Assembly (NCBI GenBank): GCA_000149265.1
Contig: CH003335.1
Coordinates: forward strand, 132,503 to 196,502
Source of the DNA: Ciona savignyi
Taxonomy: Eukaryota > Chordata > Ascidiacea > Phlebobranchia > Cionidae
DNA length: 64,000 nucleotides
Direction: 5' to 3'
The translations under genes were made by a program, and so were the position numbers. A model generated the notes under the pieces. That model worked only from the letters and a program-made list of their open reading frames with translations. It did no database searches and was not told the DNA's origin. Below are positions 9,434-20,500 of the stretch, piece by piece. Numbering within the stretch: position 1 is the first letter of the stretch; each line of letters begins with the position of its first letter.

Positions 9434-12400
9434 ATGTCTGTTCTACTAGAAACAACATTAGGTGATATAGTGATTGATTTGCATATTAAAGAAAGGCCGA
9501 GAACTTGTTTAAATTTCCTAAAGCTGTGCAAAGTGAAGTACTTCAACTACTGCCTGTTCCATTCCGTACAGAGGAACTTTGTAGCCCAAACAGGAGACCC
9601 AACTGGTGAGTATTGTTTTAGCTTTATTGTTTGAAAAATAATCGGGGTTTAAGTTTATTTTTTATAATCCTTTCGAAAACCCGAACTTTTTGTTTATAAT
9701 CCTTTCGAAAACCCGAAAAAAAAACGAAGAAGTTTGTTAGAAGTGTAATGGCAATGATGCAATATTAATGGATTGGTGATTTTCTTTTGATTGTGATTAA
9801 AAACACCGGCTTTATAACACCAGTAATTGTCCGATCGCTTCCTGTCTACCATAGAATTACCAGAGCCAATGCAGTGTTAAATACGAAAGGACATTTCTAC
9901 ATTTACGTCTGGCGACGTCCACCAAGTGCCTTACCCATAGACCATGTTGCTATAAATGAAATAACCGCACTTTAAATGTCTACAAATTCTGTACTTCCCC
10001 ATGTTTTAAGTTTTATAGTAGTATTTAATGCTGTTAACCTCAACTAAATAAAATTATAAATTTGCAAGGGTTTTATATGTATAAATTGCATCGATTGTGT
10101 GTTTGCTCTTTGTGTTATTTATGCTCATATTATAATCCAGTACCTGCCTCTTACAATAAATGATATAACAGTTGCCAAGTACAACTTGCTTCATACAGGC
10201 ACAGGGAGAGGTGGAGAATCCATCTTTCGAGCTTTGTATGGGGACCAGGCAAAATTCTTTGATGCTGAAAAATTGCCAAAGATTAAACACAAGAACGCAG
10301 GTATTACTGGGTTTGAAAAACTGGCGAGTTTTTATATACTAGGATAGGATGTTCATGTTTATCTCTGTAAATGGAAAAACAATGTGTGCTTTACAGGGTT
10401 CGAATTAACGATTTTGAAACGATTCGCGAAATGCGTGGGTTAGGAGAAAATCGTTTTCGCGCATTACCCATGTTAAATTGCCTTAGAATGCGGTTTCAGA
10501 ACCTCTCAAACTAATCTTTAAAGCCAGAAAGATAATTTATTAAGTAAACAGTACCGTTATATAGTAGTAATGATAAACTACAATAAACGTATCGTAAGTG
10601 CATGCGTGTAGGATAGGACGAATATCGACGAAACGAAGCCTTTAAAACGAGTAATCGTTAGTTGTTAAAACACCATATAACCTTATTATAAAGGGGTGTG
10701 GTGTCGCATTTCTACCAATCATAAATAAAGGGAATCGTTGTATATTAACGCATAATGGCTACTGTTAGCGTTGTGATAGAAATGCTTATTATGCGTCAAT
10801 AATGCAAAGTAAAGGCAAGGTAACTAAATGTAATAGTAATTTGATTGTTAAATGTTATGTTGAAGGCAAACGATGTTATATTAACATGTTGATGATTTAT
10901 TATTAAAAGTGCGCGAAATCAGTAACGGTAATTTATATTTTCGCGATTTTGTTAAATTTTGTAATTCGCGAACTTTAAAAAACGGTTCGCGAATAGCGAT
11001 TCGCGTTACCTTAATTCGAACCCTGCTTTATCTTACAGGCAATCTTCAGATGACCTTGCGTCCACCGTCATTATACTGGAGCTATTGCAGGGTGTTGTGT
11101 ATGTTTGAGACGTTTCTTTAATTTCTTACAACCCATTAATCCATGATGACCGATAAGTGCCTTGCATAAGAAAAAAAACTAACTAGCAAGGAGACCAGTT
11201 CCAACAATACAACCTTTCCGATGATAGGCACTAGCCCACCAAACTATCGACAGCAAACAACGAATATGTTTTACATAACTTCCTTTCTAGGCACAGTTTC
11301 GATGGTGAATGATGGGAATGGATTCCATGGTTCCCAATTCCTAATCACTTTGGGTGAAAACTTAGATTCTTTGGACGGCCTTCATACTGTGTTCGGGTGT
11401 ATTGCTGAAGGTAACCACCTACTAGATACTAGAAATTATTGTATGTCTGTATCTATTACAGCAGGGGTGGGCAACTTCTCTGGTCGGCGGGCTAGATGTG
11501 AGAAAATAAAGTTCCTGTTGGGCCGGATTATTACATGAATAGTATTCAATAGCTAAATTGCAGGGTATGGTTTGATACAGTTTGCGGACTGGTCAAAATC
11601 CCTTCACAGGTCAGACCCATGGGCTGTAAGTTGCCCATGCATCTATTACATGATACTTTTAATTTAATTCTACATCACATTTGGCCACCACGTGAAACGT
11701 AAGATAAACTAAATTTAACAGTCAGCAAAGTGTTTATGTTTATATGTGGAGTTGGTAAAACAAATAGTGGGATTTGCCATAGGCCTTTTGTACATGCATG
11801 CAGTTGGGTACTCAGAGATATTGTTAAGTGATATACATCAGTTTAAAAATACATGGATCAACAACTGAAAATACTTTTAGCGAAACATTTTTTAAATAAA
11901 AATTTGATTCAGACCTGCACCTTCGTATAAATCTAATTTTTGATATTCCAACAAAAGTTTTTTTTCTAGGCTTTGATGTAATTTTGAAAATCAATGAAGC
12001 ATTTTGTGACAATCAACACCGACCATTCCAAGATATTCGAATCACACACACAGTGATATTGGACGACCCTCTTGATGATCCACCAGGTTCGATTTCCTGT
12101 GTGTTTGTTGCTGTCAACCATGCAACATCCCAAACTATTGTGTTGGGGTAGATGTGTCTTTTCTATTCTTGTTGAAGAAAAAATTGTGTTAAAAGATTTA
12201 CCCACAACTACGATAAATTAACTCATGCCCACGACTAGGTAACGAAGCTATTGCAGTGATAAGTAAAACTTATTAATCCAGTTGATTCAGACAAAATGGC
12301 TTGGACACAACCAAAAAATGCTAGCTTTGATCCCGGAACTTTTTGCCTTAAGGATGACTTCCAAGCTGTTAAATGGAAATGTTGGGTAAAGTGTCCAGTC

Positions 12401-15400
12401 AGTCCTGTTAAGAAGATCAGTCATGTGCATGTCTGGATAAAAGCTGGCTTTCTTCCAATTGCAATATATTTTTTTAATGACGTGTTTTAACAACTGCTTG
12501 TTTTGCCATCTTTCCCTGTTTGTGTGCCATAATTTGTTTTGTTTACAGCTGTTCAATACTAGAGCAAAAATAAATATACTTAACTATTATTTAGTACTAG
12601 GTCATAAAATGAATAAACTAAAACTAATCTAAATTTATCTTTGTTCTATTTCCTAACTCTTAAGACAGTGTTTCTCGAATGTTGCACCAAGGGTAAGCTA
12701 TAGGTGCGCCACACTTGCATTTTGTAAATTTACGACAGAGTGTACATAGATCATAAACTACTAAATGGTTAGTGTCTAGTTCGTTCTTTTCCATTGTAAC
12801 GTTTTGAGTATTTAGCATATTGTTAGGAACTCCCATGCAAGGTGCGTCTGTTCACATTCGCAATTGGTCTTGGGTGCGCCACAAGGTCAAAAATATTGAG
12901 AACCACTGTCTTAAGAGGACAGGTCTTGTTGAACAATTAATTTCATATATTCCCGATTTCTGACATTATTTCTTCCTCTTCCTCAGGACTTCTGATCCCG
13001 GATCACTCCCCGGAGCCAACCAAGGAGCAAATTGAGGGATGTTTCCGGATCGGAGCGGATGAAGCGATCAAAGATGAGGAAGAGGATGAGGAAGTTGTTC
13101 AGGAGAAGGAAGAAACAAAGGAAGCTCATCATCGAGCTCAGGTGTGTGATGAGAACTTCGTTTTCAGGGAATATCTATCAATATATAATAAACTATTGTT
13201 AGGATAGGATGTTTATTACCAGTGATTTACACTCTGGGGGATTTCATGTTTTTGACAACAAATTGGGAAAACCTTTTTTTTGACAACAAATTGGGAAACT
13301 TTTTGTAATAAACTATTGTTAGGATAGGATGTTTATTACCAATGATTGACACTCTGGGGGATTTCATGTTTTTGACAATAAATTTGAAAACGTGAGACTT
13401 ATCACGTTATATATTTCAGTGTATTGTATATAATTAAGACTTTATTTTTTTTAAAATAGGATTAATCCACTGAGTTCAGGCGAATGTCTAGTAAATGCCT
13501 CGCACAAGGACATAACCGACTTGCTATCCGCTGGTTTCGAACTCAATATCTTTCGCCTAACTGTCTGATGCACTTCAAATAAGCTATCTGACTTCAAATT
13601 TCCTGAACTGTGGTTTTAACCAATAAAGTTTCTATCATATTACTGATTTTGTGAAATGCATTTTAAATACGCTTTAAACAGCATTTAAGGTTCTAAAAAA
13701 TTATGGCATTGAGTAAATATTTAGAAAAAGATCAGTTGTCCCAGGATATTGGTAAATCTGTTGGATGATAAGGTATGTCTGTTACAATCACGAATTCCCC
13801 TAGCCATTCTACGTAAAATTTCGATTTTTTGCATATCAAGATTGTATTGTCAACAACTCTTCAAATTTTAATCTGATTCGATAATTCCTTGGAAATGTCA
13901 GCGAAATGATAGCTGGCTATGTTTCCACACAAAGCTTTAAACATCAAATTTCAAGGTTCTGGAAATCATTGGAGACATTCCTGACAAAGACGTCAAGCCA
14001 CCGGACAATGTACTCTTTGTTTGCAAGCTCAATGCAGTCACCACAGATGAGGACCTGGAAATTATTTTCTCCCGGTAATTCTACGTATTCATGTTGCAGT
14101 TTTTTAATTATGATAGGATAGGAGGATATTCATGTTTATCCCAGTGGATGGAAAAACCAAAGGGGTTAACACACAGGCAATCGTCAGATCACCTCGCGCC
14201 CACCGTCGGTTACCAGAGATATTGCAGTGTGTTGTGTATGATAGATACGTTCCTTCAATTTGGTAGAACCCATTCGTATGCATGTTGCAATGTTTAAATT
14301 ACTCATGTCTGAAGTAGAGATGTCCATTTTAGTATCAAGATTCGAATTCATTTCAAATAGAAAATAATTCAGAGTTTTTTTTTTCATTTTACTCATTTGA
14401 AATTAAGTGCTCACAGTGGAACAAAAGAACCCAACATCGGGCACAAGGTATGCCCGCCTGTAATCATGCACTGCATATTCACCAGGAAAAAACACAAATA
14501 TTTTACCTTTTTTCGGTCAATTTAAATTTTTTGGTCTCCTGATTCATTTATTTAATTTATGTTATTGCTTTGTGCCCAATGTTAATATTACGATTATTGA
14601 AAAATACACTTCTTTTTAATAAGAAGGTTACATATTATTGATTAAATGGAGACAACTGGATAGGATATTCATTATCCGTGTGAATGGGTAAACCAAGGGG
14701 GTTATCACACAGGTAATTGTCAGATTACCTTGTGCCCACCGTCGGGTTACCGGAGCTATTTCACTGTGTTGTGTATGATTCACACATTCCTTCAATTTAG
14801 TAAAACCCATTAATCCGCTGGGTTCAGGCAATATATGTTAAGTACCTTGCTCATGCACGCAACCAACTAGCTAGCGACCAGTTGCGAACCTTAAACCCTT
14901 TCGGTTGAAAGGCGTCGCACTAAACCATCAGACTAACCAGCTTTTGAATTGTACATTCTTATAAAGGTTTGGAACCATAGTTTCTTGCGAAATCATCCGC
15001 GACTACAAAACCGGCGACTCGCTCCAGTACGCTTTCGTTGAGTTTGAAGAGGCTGAAATGTGCGAAAAGGCGTATGAGAAAATGGACAACGTTCTTATCG
15101 ATGACCGTAGGATTCATGTGGATTTTAGTCAGTCTGTCTCAAACATCAACTATCCAAGGTTCAATGCAACCAAGGTTGGTTAATTGAATCAATGTTTCAT
15201 TATTACCAGCAGTGCGTATTAGTGCACAGGACAAGTTCACAGGACACGGGTCGACTTGACCATATCCCGGATCCATGTTAGCTCGGGGCGCTGGAGTATT
15301 GGGCCTTCTATGGCCTAAATTCCTGGTCTCAGAGCTACTATAGACCTGCCCATACTAATGAATAAATGAATTATAAGTGCAATTTTAAATAATATGACAA

Positions 15401-16931
15401 AATGTTTGGCCGCTAAGCTCAGTTGGATAGATCCTCAGCATTCAGCCGAAAAGTTGTGAGATTAAATCAGCACCTGACTAGTCGGAGTTCTTGGGCAATG
15501 CTATAAGTTGACATCACCTGGATTTATGAGTAAACTTAAACCTTAGACACGCTTACATACCACATCCTACAAAAGCTCCAAAAGTTAATTGCCCGTGTGA
15601 TAACGGCCTTTGTGTTTTCCATTCTATGTGATCCTACCCTATTCACATCTTAGTTTTTTTAGAAATCGAACGAAGAAATATCAAACAAAAGCATACGAAG
15701 ACAAAAGACACCTGATACTCCTGATCATAAACATAAACGTCGTCATCGTGACGTCACGTCACCTCGACGTGACCAGCATCGACATCATGATGACGTCACT
15801 CCACCGAGACGTGACCAACACCGACGTCACGGTGACGTAAACAATCGTGATCACAAGCGATCGGGACATTTACAGCCCAAGCACCGGCACGCGAGCCCGG
15901 ACGTGACGCGACACAAACGTCATCGTGACGTAGCACCAAACCACGAACGTCATTCATATCGGGACTCGAAAAGAAATTCCCGTGACCGGAATCGTGAAAA
16001 TAACGAGAGAGGTCGCAGGAGCGAAAACGAGAGACGTCGCTCCTCCTCCGTCAGCTCCTCGGATAGCGAGGAGAGAAAGAGAAAAAGGAAAGGAGAGAAA
16101 AAGCAAAAGATGAAAAAGGAAAAATCGAAGGAAGAAAAGAGACGAAGGCATCACTCGCCCGACTCAGGTTTGATCTGAATTCGGACTTTCGGAAAAGAAT
16201 AAAAATGTTTCTAATATTTAAACGAGAGTATGTACGTAATTGAGAAAATTCGGTGGCTGCTATCACGCTTACGATCGTCAGATTTTTTCAACAGAAGCTG
16301 TCGCACTGTGTGAAATACAATGCAAGCATAAACTAAAAAAGGTAAACCAAGGCCATTAAAAATATTTGCAAAGCTAGTTAAAAAGTTTTCGCAAACCATA
16401 GGGGACTGATGATTTCGTGATTAATTAAAAAAATATTCGTTCCCTAGTTTTAAACTCAACCCCATAAGGGTGCGATTTGAAGTAAGTTAAATAAATTCAC
16501 TGTAAGCCACATTGCTATTAAGAGGGTTAGTGATTAGGAATTTCTGTATTACTATAGTTTTCAACTGAACGCTGTTATGGTGGGGTTAGAGATTGGTATA
16601 GATGACCGTATTTCTGTATTTTATTACCACACCGGAGCTTTTTACTACCCACTGGAAATATTACTAATTTTTGGTCGAATCATTACTCTACTGGGTCCAG
16701 GCAAATTACGAAATTAAATGCATTTCCAAAGAGCATCATCGACAAGGTAACCGTAAGTTTTGATCCCACAACCCTTCCAACTTGCCGGACTATTTTTTAA
16801 CGCATAATCCACCGATCACAGATTCCAACTCTGACAATATCTCCTCCGACAAAGAAGTAAGATGCGGCAAACACCGGAAGCGATCAGTTTCCAACCACAA
16901 AGAAGGCAAGAAGAAAAAACACCGGGTTTAA
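9434..16931 (+). CDS. PPIL4: Peptidyl-prolyl isomerase-like 4 (cyclophilin + RRM)
   Basis: PPIL4 is a nuclear cyclophilin-RRM protein of the spliceosome. Nine exons: 9434-9605, 10199-10300, 11291-11410, 11970-12086, 12987-13141, 13956-14074, 14967-15174, 15663-16167, 16822-16931; all phases match and total 1608 nt (535 aa plus stop; human about 492). Residues 1-165 are the cyclophilin domain ([42 protein letters not shown]). The catalytic Arg of active cyclophilins (FHR) is Ser here (FHS), so isomerase activity is doubtful, as in other PPIL4 proteins. A Glu-rich linker follows. The RRM has RNP2 LFVCKL and RNP1 YAFVEF. The C-terminus is an Arg/Asp/Ser-rich, Lys-rich tail with an internal repeat of RDVTxPRRDQHR. 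The start ATG follows an acceptor at 9422-9423, so the leader is spliced. Confidence 0.96.
9661..9722. repeat. Short tandem duplication in PPIL4 intron 1
   Basis: TTATAATCCTTTCGAAAACC occurs twice, about 31 bp apart. Seen directly. Confidence 0.8.
10343..11230 (-). mobile_element. SINE copy split by a DNA transposon
   Basis: The tail side of the SINE is at 10343-10388 (GGATAGGATGTTCATG) and the body and head are at 11031-11230 (CAATCTTCAGATGACC ... ACAACCTTTCC). The two parts are contiguous in consensus order, interrupted by the 632-bp element at 10394-11025. The SINE is therefore older than the insertion. Confidence 0.8.
10394..11025. mobile_element. MITE with perfect CAGGGTTCGAATTAA ends, 632 bp
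   Basis: 15-bp perfect inverted ends: CAGGGTTCGAATTAA at 10394-10408 and TTAATTCGAACCCTG at 11011-11025. The direct repeat CTTTA flanks both sides (10389-10393, 11026-11030). Subterminal TTCGCGAA/ATTCGCG motifs recur many times near both ends, as transposase-binding repeats do in hAT elements. The short target duplication does not fit the usual 8 bp of hAT, so the superfamily is uncertain. No transposase frame. Confidence 0.85.
11461..11640. mobile_element. hAT-like MITE, sister of 7518-7709
   Basis: It begins GCAGGGGTGGGCAACTTCTC and ends GTTGCCCATGC, lies 50 bp into PPIL4 intron 3, and is flanked by ATCTATTACA on both sides. Internal order (GGCGGGC, AATAGTATTC, GCAGGGTATGG, CCCTTCACAGG) matches the 7518-7709 copy. 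Confidence 0.85.
12666..12908. mobile_element. hAT-like MITE, 243 bp, palindromic 8-bp TSD
   Basis: It lies in PPIL4 intron 4. The ends CAGTGTTTCTCGAATGTTGC and GAGAACCACTG are inverted. Internal GTGCGCCACA blocks lie near both ends. The flanking duplication TCTTAAGA (12658-12665 and 12909-12916) is itself a palindrome. CAGTG(G)TTCTC ends plus an 8-bp TSD fit the hAT/Charlie type. Confidence 0.9.
13185..13392. repeat. 120-bp tandem duplication carrying a SINE tail
   Basis: AGGATAGGATGTTTATTACC occurs at 13201 and again at 13321, exactly 120 bp apart, with flanking AATAAACTATTGTT and downstream CTCTGGGGGATTTCATG also duplicated. A smaller duplication (TTGACAACAAATTGGGAAA) is nested at its end. 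It lies in PPIL4 intron 5. Confidence 0.9.
13466..13572 (-). mobile_element. SINE head fragment
   Basis: CACTGAGTTCAGGC...GACATAACCGACTTGCTA...TTTCGAACTC matches the 5' third of the main SINE in minus orientation. Confidence 0.7.
14110..14276 (-). mobile_element. SINE 3' half, 35 bp after the PPIL4 exon 6 donor
   Basis: The tail GATAGGATAGGAGGATATTC is followed by a well-conserved body through TTTGGTAGAACCCATTCG. The head is missing. Confidence 0.85.
14655..14938 (-). mobile_element. Near full-length SINE ending 28 bp before the PPIL4 exon 7 acceptor
   Basis: The tail (GGATAGGATATTCATTATCC) through the tRNA-like head ending GACTAACC is complete. The head lies just upstream of the acceptor at 14965-14966, the same arrangement as at 8408-8692. 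Confidence 0.88.
15408..15650 (+). mobile_element. Diverged SINE in plus orientation before PPIL4 exon 8
   Basis: A tRNA-like head (GCTCAGTTGGATAG) and a degraded B-box region are followed by AATTGCCCGTGTGATAACGG and a GATCCTACCCTATTC tail. The tail end abuts the polypyrimidine tract of the exon 8 acceptor at 15661-15662. Confidence 0.75.
16681..16802 (-). mobile_element. SINE head fragment before PPIL4 exon 9
   Basis: CTGGGTCCAGGC and a degraded CAACCCTTCCAAC-like segment correspond to the head half of the main SINE in minus orientation. The PPIL4 last-exon acceptor is 20 bp downstream. Confidence 0.6.
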
Positions 16932-16980
16932 AACCGAGACCCGAGAATTTACGGGTTTAAAACCGAGACCCGAGAATTTA
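16923..16980. repeat. PPIL4: 29-bp perfect tandem duplication across the PPIL4 stop codon
   Basis: Two identical adjacent 29-bp copies, 16923-16951 and 16952-16980, begin CGGGTTTAAAACCGAG. The first holds the last codons and the TAA stop; the second is 3' UTR. Perfect identity implies a recent event. Confidence 0.95.
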
Positions 16981-17112
16981 TGTCGATTTATCTATCATCT
17001 TTCCTGCACTGCCCAGTCGATTTGGTAGTTTCACACGTCCACTACATTTCTCTTTTTTATTTCACGTTTTATGCTCGAAAAATGCAAGCAATTTTAAACT
17101 TTGAAAACGAGA

Positions 17113-17118
17113 AATAAA
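17113..17118 (+). other. Candidate poly(A) signal of PPIL4
   Basis: AATAAA about 180 bp after the PPIL4 stop, and before the convergent CCN gene begins. Position and sequence only. Confidence 0.5.
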
Positions 17119-17361
17119 TACGTTTCTATAAAAATAGTAACAGGAATATTTAATCCACTCTGGCGACAGGAAATTTTGCAGTATGAACAAAGCTAGGGCG
17201 TGAAATGGCTAAAAAGGGTTTTCTTAACTTAACGACGTATGCTAACTGTATAAGTTAGCCATACTCTTATAAAAATACATACGGAAATACTACAAAGCAA
17301 GGATAAATAACAATGCAATATATCGGCGATGGAATAATATGTTGCCAAAGTGATCGTACAT

Positions 17362-17367
17362 TTTATT
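17362..17367 (-). other. Candidate poly(A) signal of the CCN gene
   Basis: AATAAA on the minus strand about 220 bp after the CCN stop codon. The two convergent genes then end roughly 240 bp apart. Confidence 0.5.
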
Positions 17368-17586
17368 TGACGGAACGAGCGGTTTGTAAGATTCACTATT
17401 ATATAGCACGCGTGCTGGTCTTATAAGCCATGAGCAATAGGTGTGATGGTCCAACTGGATAATGATGCTGTGCAGTGTATAATATGATACTGACTGCTAT
17501 ACGCGCTGCCATAGCACGACACAGTGTTTTGTAGTTGCTGTGCTTGCGACTGCTTACAGTGGTGGTGCGTTGAGATGAGATGTTCT

Positions 17587-20500
17587 CTACGTCGCTCGGA
17601 CCATGTCTCCCAGCATAGCCCGGTTGTACGAGGTGAAAAAGAAGTCGCTCCGAGTCGGGCAGCGCTCGCACGAGCACTTCTTGATCAACATCATGTTTTT
17701 AGCGAAGTCGGGGCCGCTCTCGCACTCGAAGATCACTTTAATCGTCTTCGTCACTTTCGGACCACAGCACTTTCCCGGGCAGGTTCCGCAATATTTTGGC
17801 CGGTAGGTGGCCTTGCTTCTGCACCCACTGAGCGAGAACCGTACGCGGCGGTTGTGTCGGACGGTTTTCTTGCATGATCGACGTCTCTGTAATGAGAAAG
17901 GAAAAGTTGATGTAATCTTGTCGTAGAAAACATGTTAACCTTATTGTACGTCTAAAGATAGGTTTCTATTTTTGGAAAGTTGGGCTAGTTTATATAAAAT
18001 TTATAAAGTCACGATACGTATTTTTGTTACGGAAAAAATGAGTTTCTTTTTTGTTCTAAAAATTTAGATGTTTTTTTTGTGTAGCGTGGGATCTACACCG
18101 CTGACAGAGGACATAGCTTTAATTAAACCGAATTGAGCATTCCCGAAGACTTGATTTTAAAACCTTAATACAGTTGGGAAAAGATTACTTTAGCAGTTGT
18201 AAAATGATGTCATTTTCGAAATAGCCCAAAGCTGTTTTTATAATTTGAACAAATTTCCACGCACAGTCGCACACTTGGAAGGTTATGGCTGTCCTTTCAT
18301 TAATATGGTAGCATCGTATAAGGACTTCTGACTCACACTGTTCTTATTAAAAATGCTTAATACCTATAGACATGTGCCGAAAATGTAATTTTTACCTCTT
18401 TTAATGTAAAAAAAAAGTTAAAACCCTAATTGGCGACTCAAGGTGTCATAGCGGTATTGATTTGCGACTCTCCTTACCTATGTACTGCAAAAGCAACATC
18501 AAAGCAAGTCAAAAGACGGATTAGCTTTATAACAGAGGACCATATATTTACTTTTGTTTGCTCTAGGATATCAAAGTTCCAGCTTACCGACGATACTGTC
18601 GACACTGTGCTGGGAGGCCCACAAGGTCGCAGGTTGCACAATCTCATTTCCTTCTTTAATTTACATTCGGAGTTGTCGTTGGAAACCCGATTGGACGACC
18701 CTAACCCGCAGGTCTTCGAACAGGCGGTCCATTTTGTCGTCTGCACCATACAATTCTCACGGAAAGTTACCGCGGGCTTTGGCTTTGATCTCACTGGGGA
18801 ATAAATCGATTTTATGATTATTTCTTTTACTATAGGTACCCGCTTCCAAAAAGTTAATTAATCTCATGCAAAATTATATAACACGTACGGAAAATCCACT
18901 TTTTCATCAAATATGGTGCTTCTATTAAACGTTTATTACGTCATATTGATACTCCATTTTACTGTAGGTATCCTTTCAAAGTTATTTAATCTAATGCAAA
19001 ATTTTATATCACGTAACGAAAATCCACTTTTTAGTCAAGTATGTAGATTCTATTAAACGGTTATTGCGTCATCTAGCCATGGGCCAAAATTGCGGTTTGA
19101 TATTTTGGTAAACAGTTGGCACGTTTAGCCTTGTACCAAGCTGTACACACGTAGGCACTGAATATGCTGTCGCCTTTGCCCTTATAGATCAAGTTGAAAT
19201 TTAATTCCCGTCACGATAGTGCGAATTAATACTCATTGGCAAGAAACGACGGAGAACGGGCCATGCCGCAATGATATTTACAATGTTTGCTGAATAACTC
19301 GGCAGCTGAATAAACATTTTAAGTTAGTGCCCTCTGTTGACCTGGTGCAGGTAACCCAATAGAATCTGTTTTGAGTAATTATATTGAATGAAGGGTTCTT
19401 GTGAGTCTGACAATTCACAGCCTTATTACGTTAGCATACCTCGCATAATATATCTCATAAACAAATCGGCATTACACAGAGGTACACCTTTTAAGGCGTA
19501 AAAACATGCTTCGAGTCTACGCGTTGTGTGAAACATCACGTATCTGGTGAATGATCTTAGGTGTTAGAGATGCCTGTTAGTTCGCTCAAGATAATACACG
19601 AAACGCAGTAAAAAACATGACATGTAATCCTGATTAATAGGCTTGCTATAGATGCCTGCGAATGTCAAGTTTAAGAAACGTCAAGATCATAAAGAGTCTC
19701 GCGAGTAAATGCCTTTTCCCAAGTGGGATGACCTTGTAATTATCTCAAGTCAAATAAACAGACTCATATCAATTTGCTGATGCCATAATCAGCTTAAAAG
19801 TATCCGTTTATTTATTTCCTGCATGTTCTGTTTAGCCTTTCTTCTTCGATTTTTTTGACAGCAATGCGTTTGAGTACCAGAATCACATTATTATTAACCG
19901 CCAAATATAGCTTAATTGCGTTGTTTTGTAACGCGGCATACTGTTATCACAGTTACACGATGGCGTTTCGCGATACGGATTGGAATACCTGTGATTTAAT
20001 AACCGGCTTGGGAGGTGTTGTTAGTTGAAATTAAATTTGGAAACTGAAATTTAGATGTGATTCATCTAAGCTTAGCTTAAGCTAGAGCTGTTTTATATAT
20101 ATCTGCGCATCAGTTGTCAAGTAATTCAAATTCTCATTTCCTTCTGTGATGTCACAGGCAGTGGTTTTAGCAATATTAGAATTCCCCGGACAATCCGCCC
20201 ACATACAGCTGTGTGACGAAACAATCATCATTGATGTAATAATGCGAAATGTTTACTTAAACTAAGAGTTTTAGATTAATTTTTTTGATTGTACATTATA
20301 CAGTCATTCATTACTAACCGTTATGGTATAATGAATCTTTCCAGTGAAGGATTTTTGTCCAACAACATGGTTTACCACGCGTATTCATTTCCTATCTTGA
20401 CATTTTTTGGTGTTTCGTTTATGAAAATCAAAATTCTAAGAAAATTAATTGTCCGTAACATCGAAATTGAGGTGTGGCGTGAGTGATTAGGTTCAGTTGT

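Noticed and set aside
8884-9434. RBM42-PPIL4 as an operon
   Set aside because: The 550-bp spacing is larger than the tight intercistronic gaps known for Ciona operons, although both genes have a splice acceptor just before the ATG.
17524-17877. Plus-strand open frame of 117 codons
   Set aside because: It is antisense to the CCN cystine-knot exon, which has the correct cysteine pattern, splice acceptor and stop.
18430-18804. Plus-strand open frame of 124 codons
   Set aside because: It is antisense to the CCN TSP1 exon.
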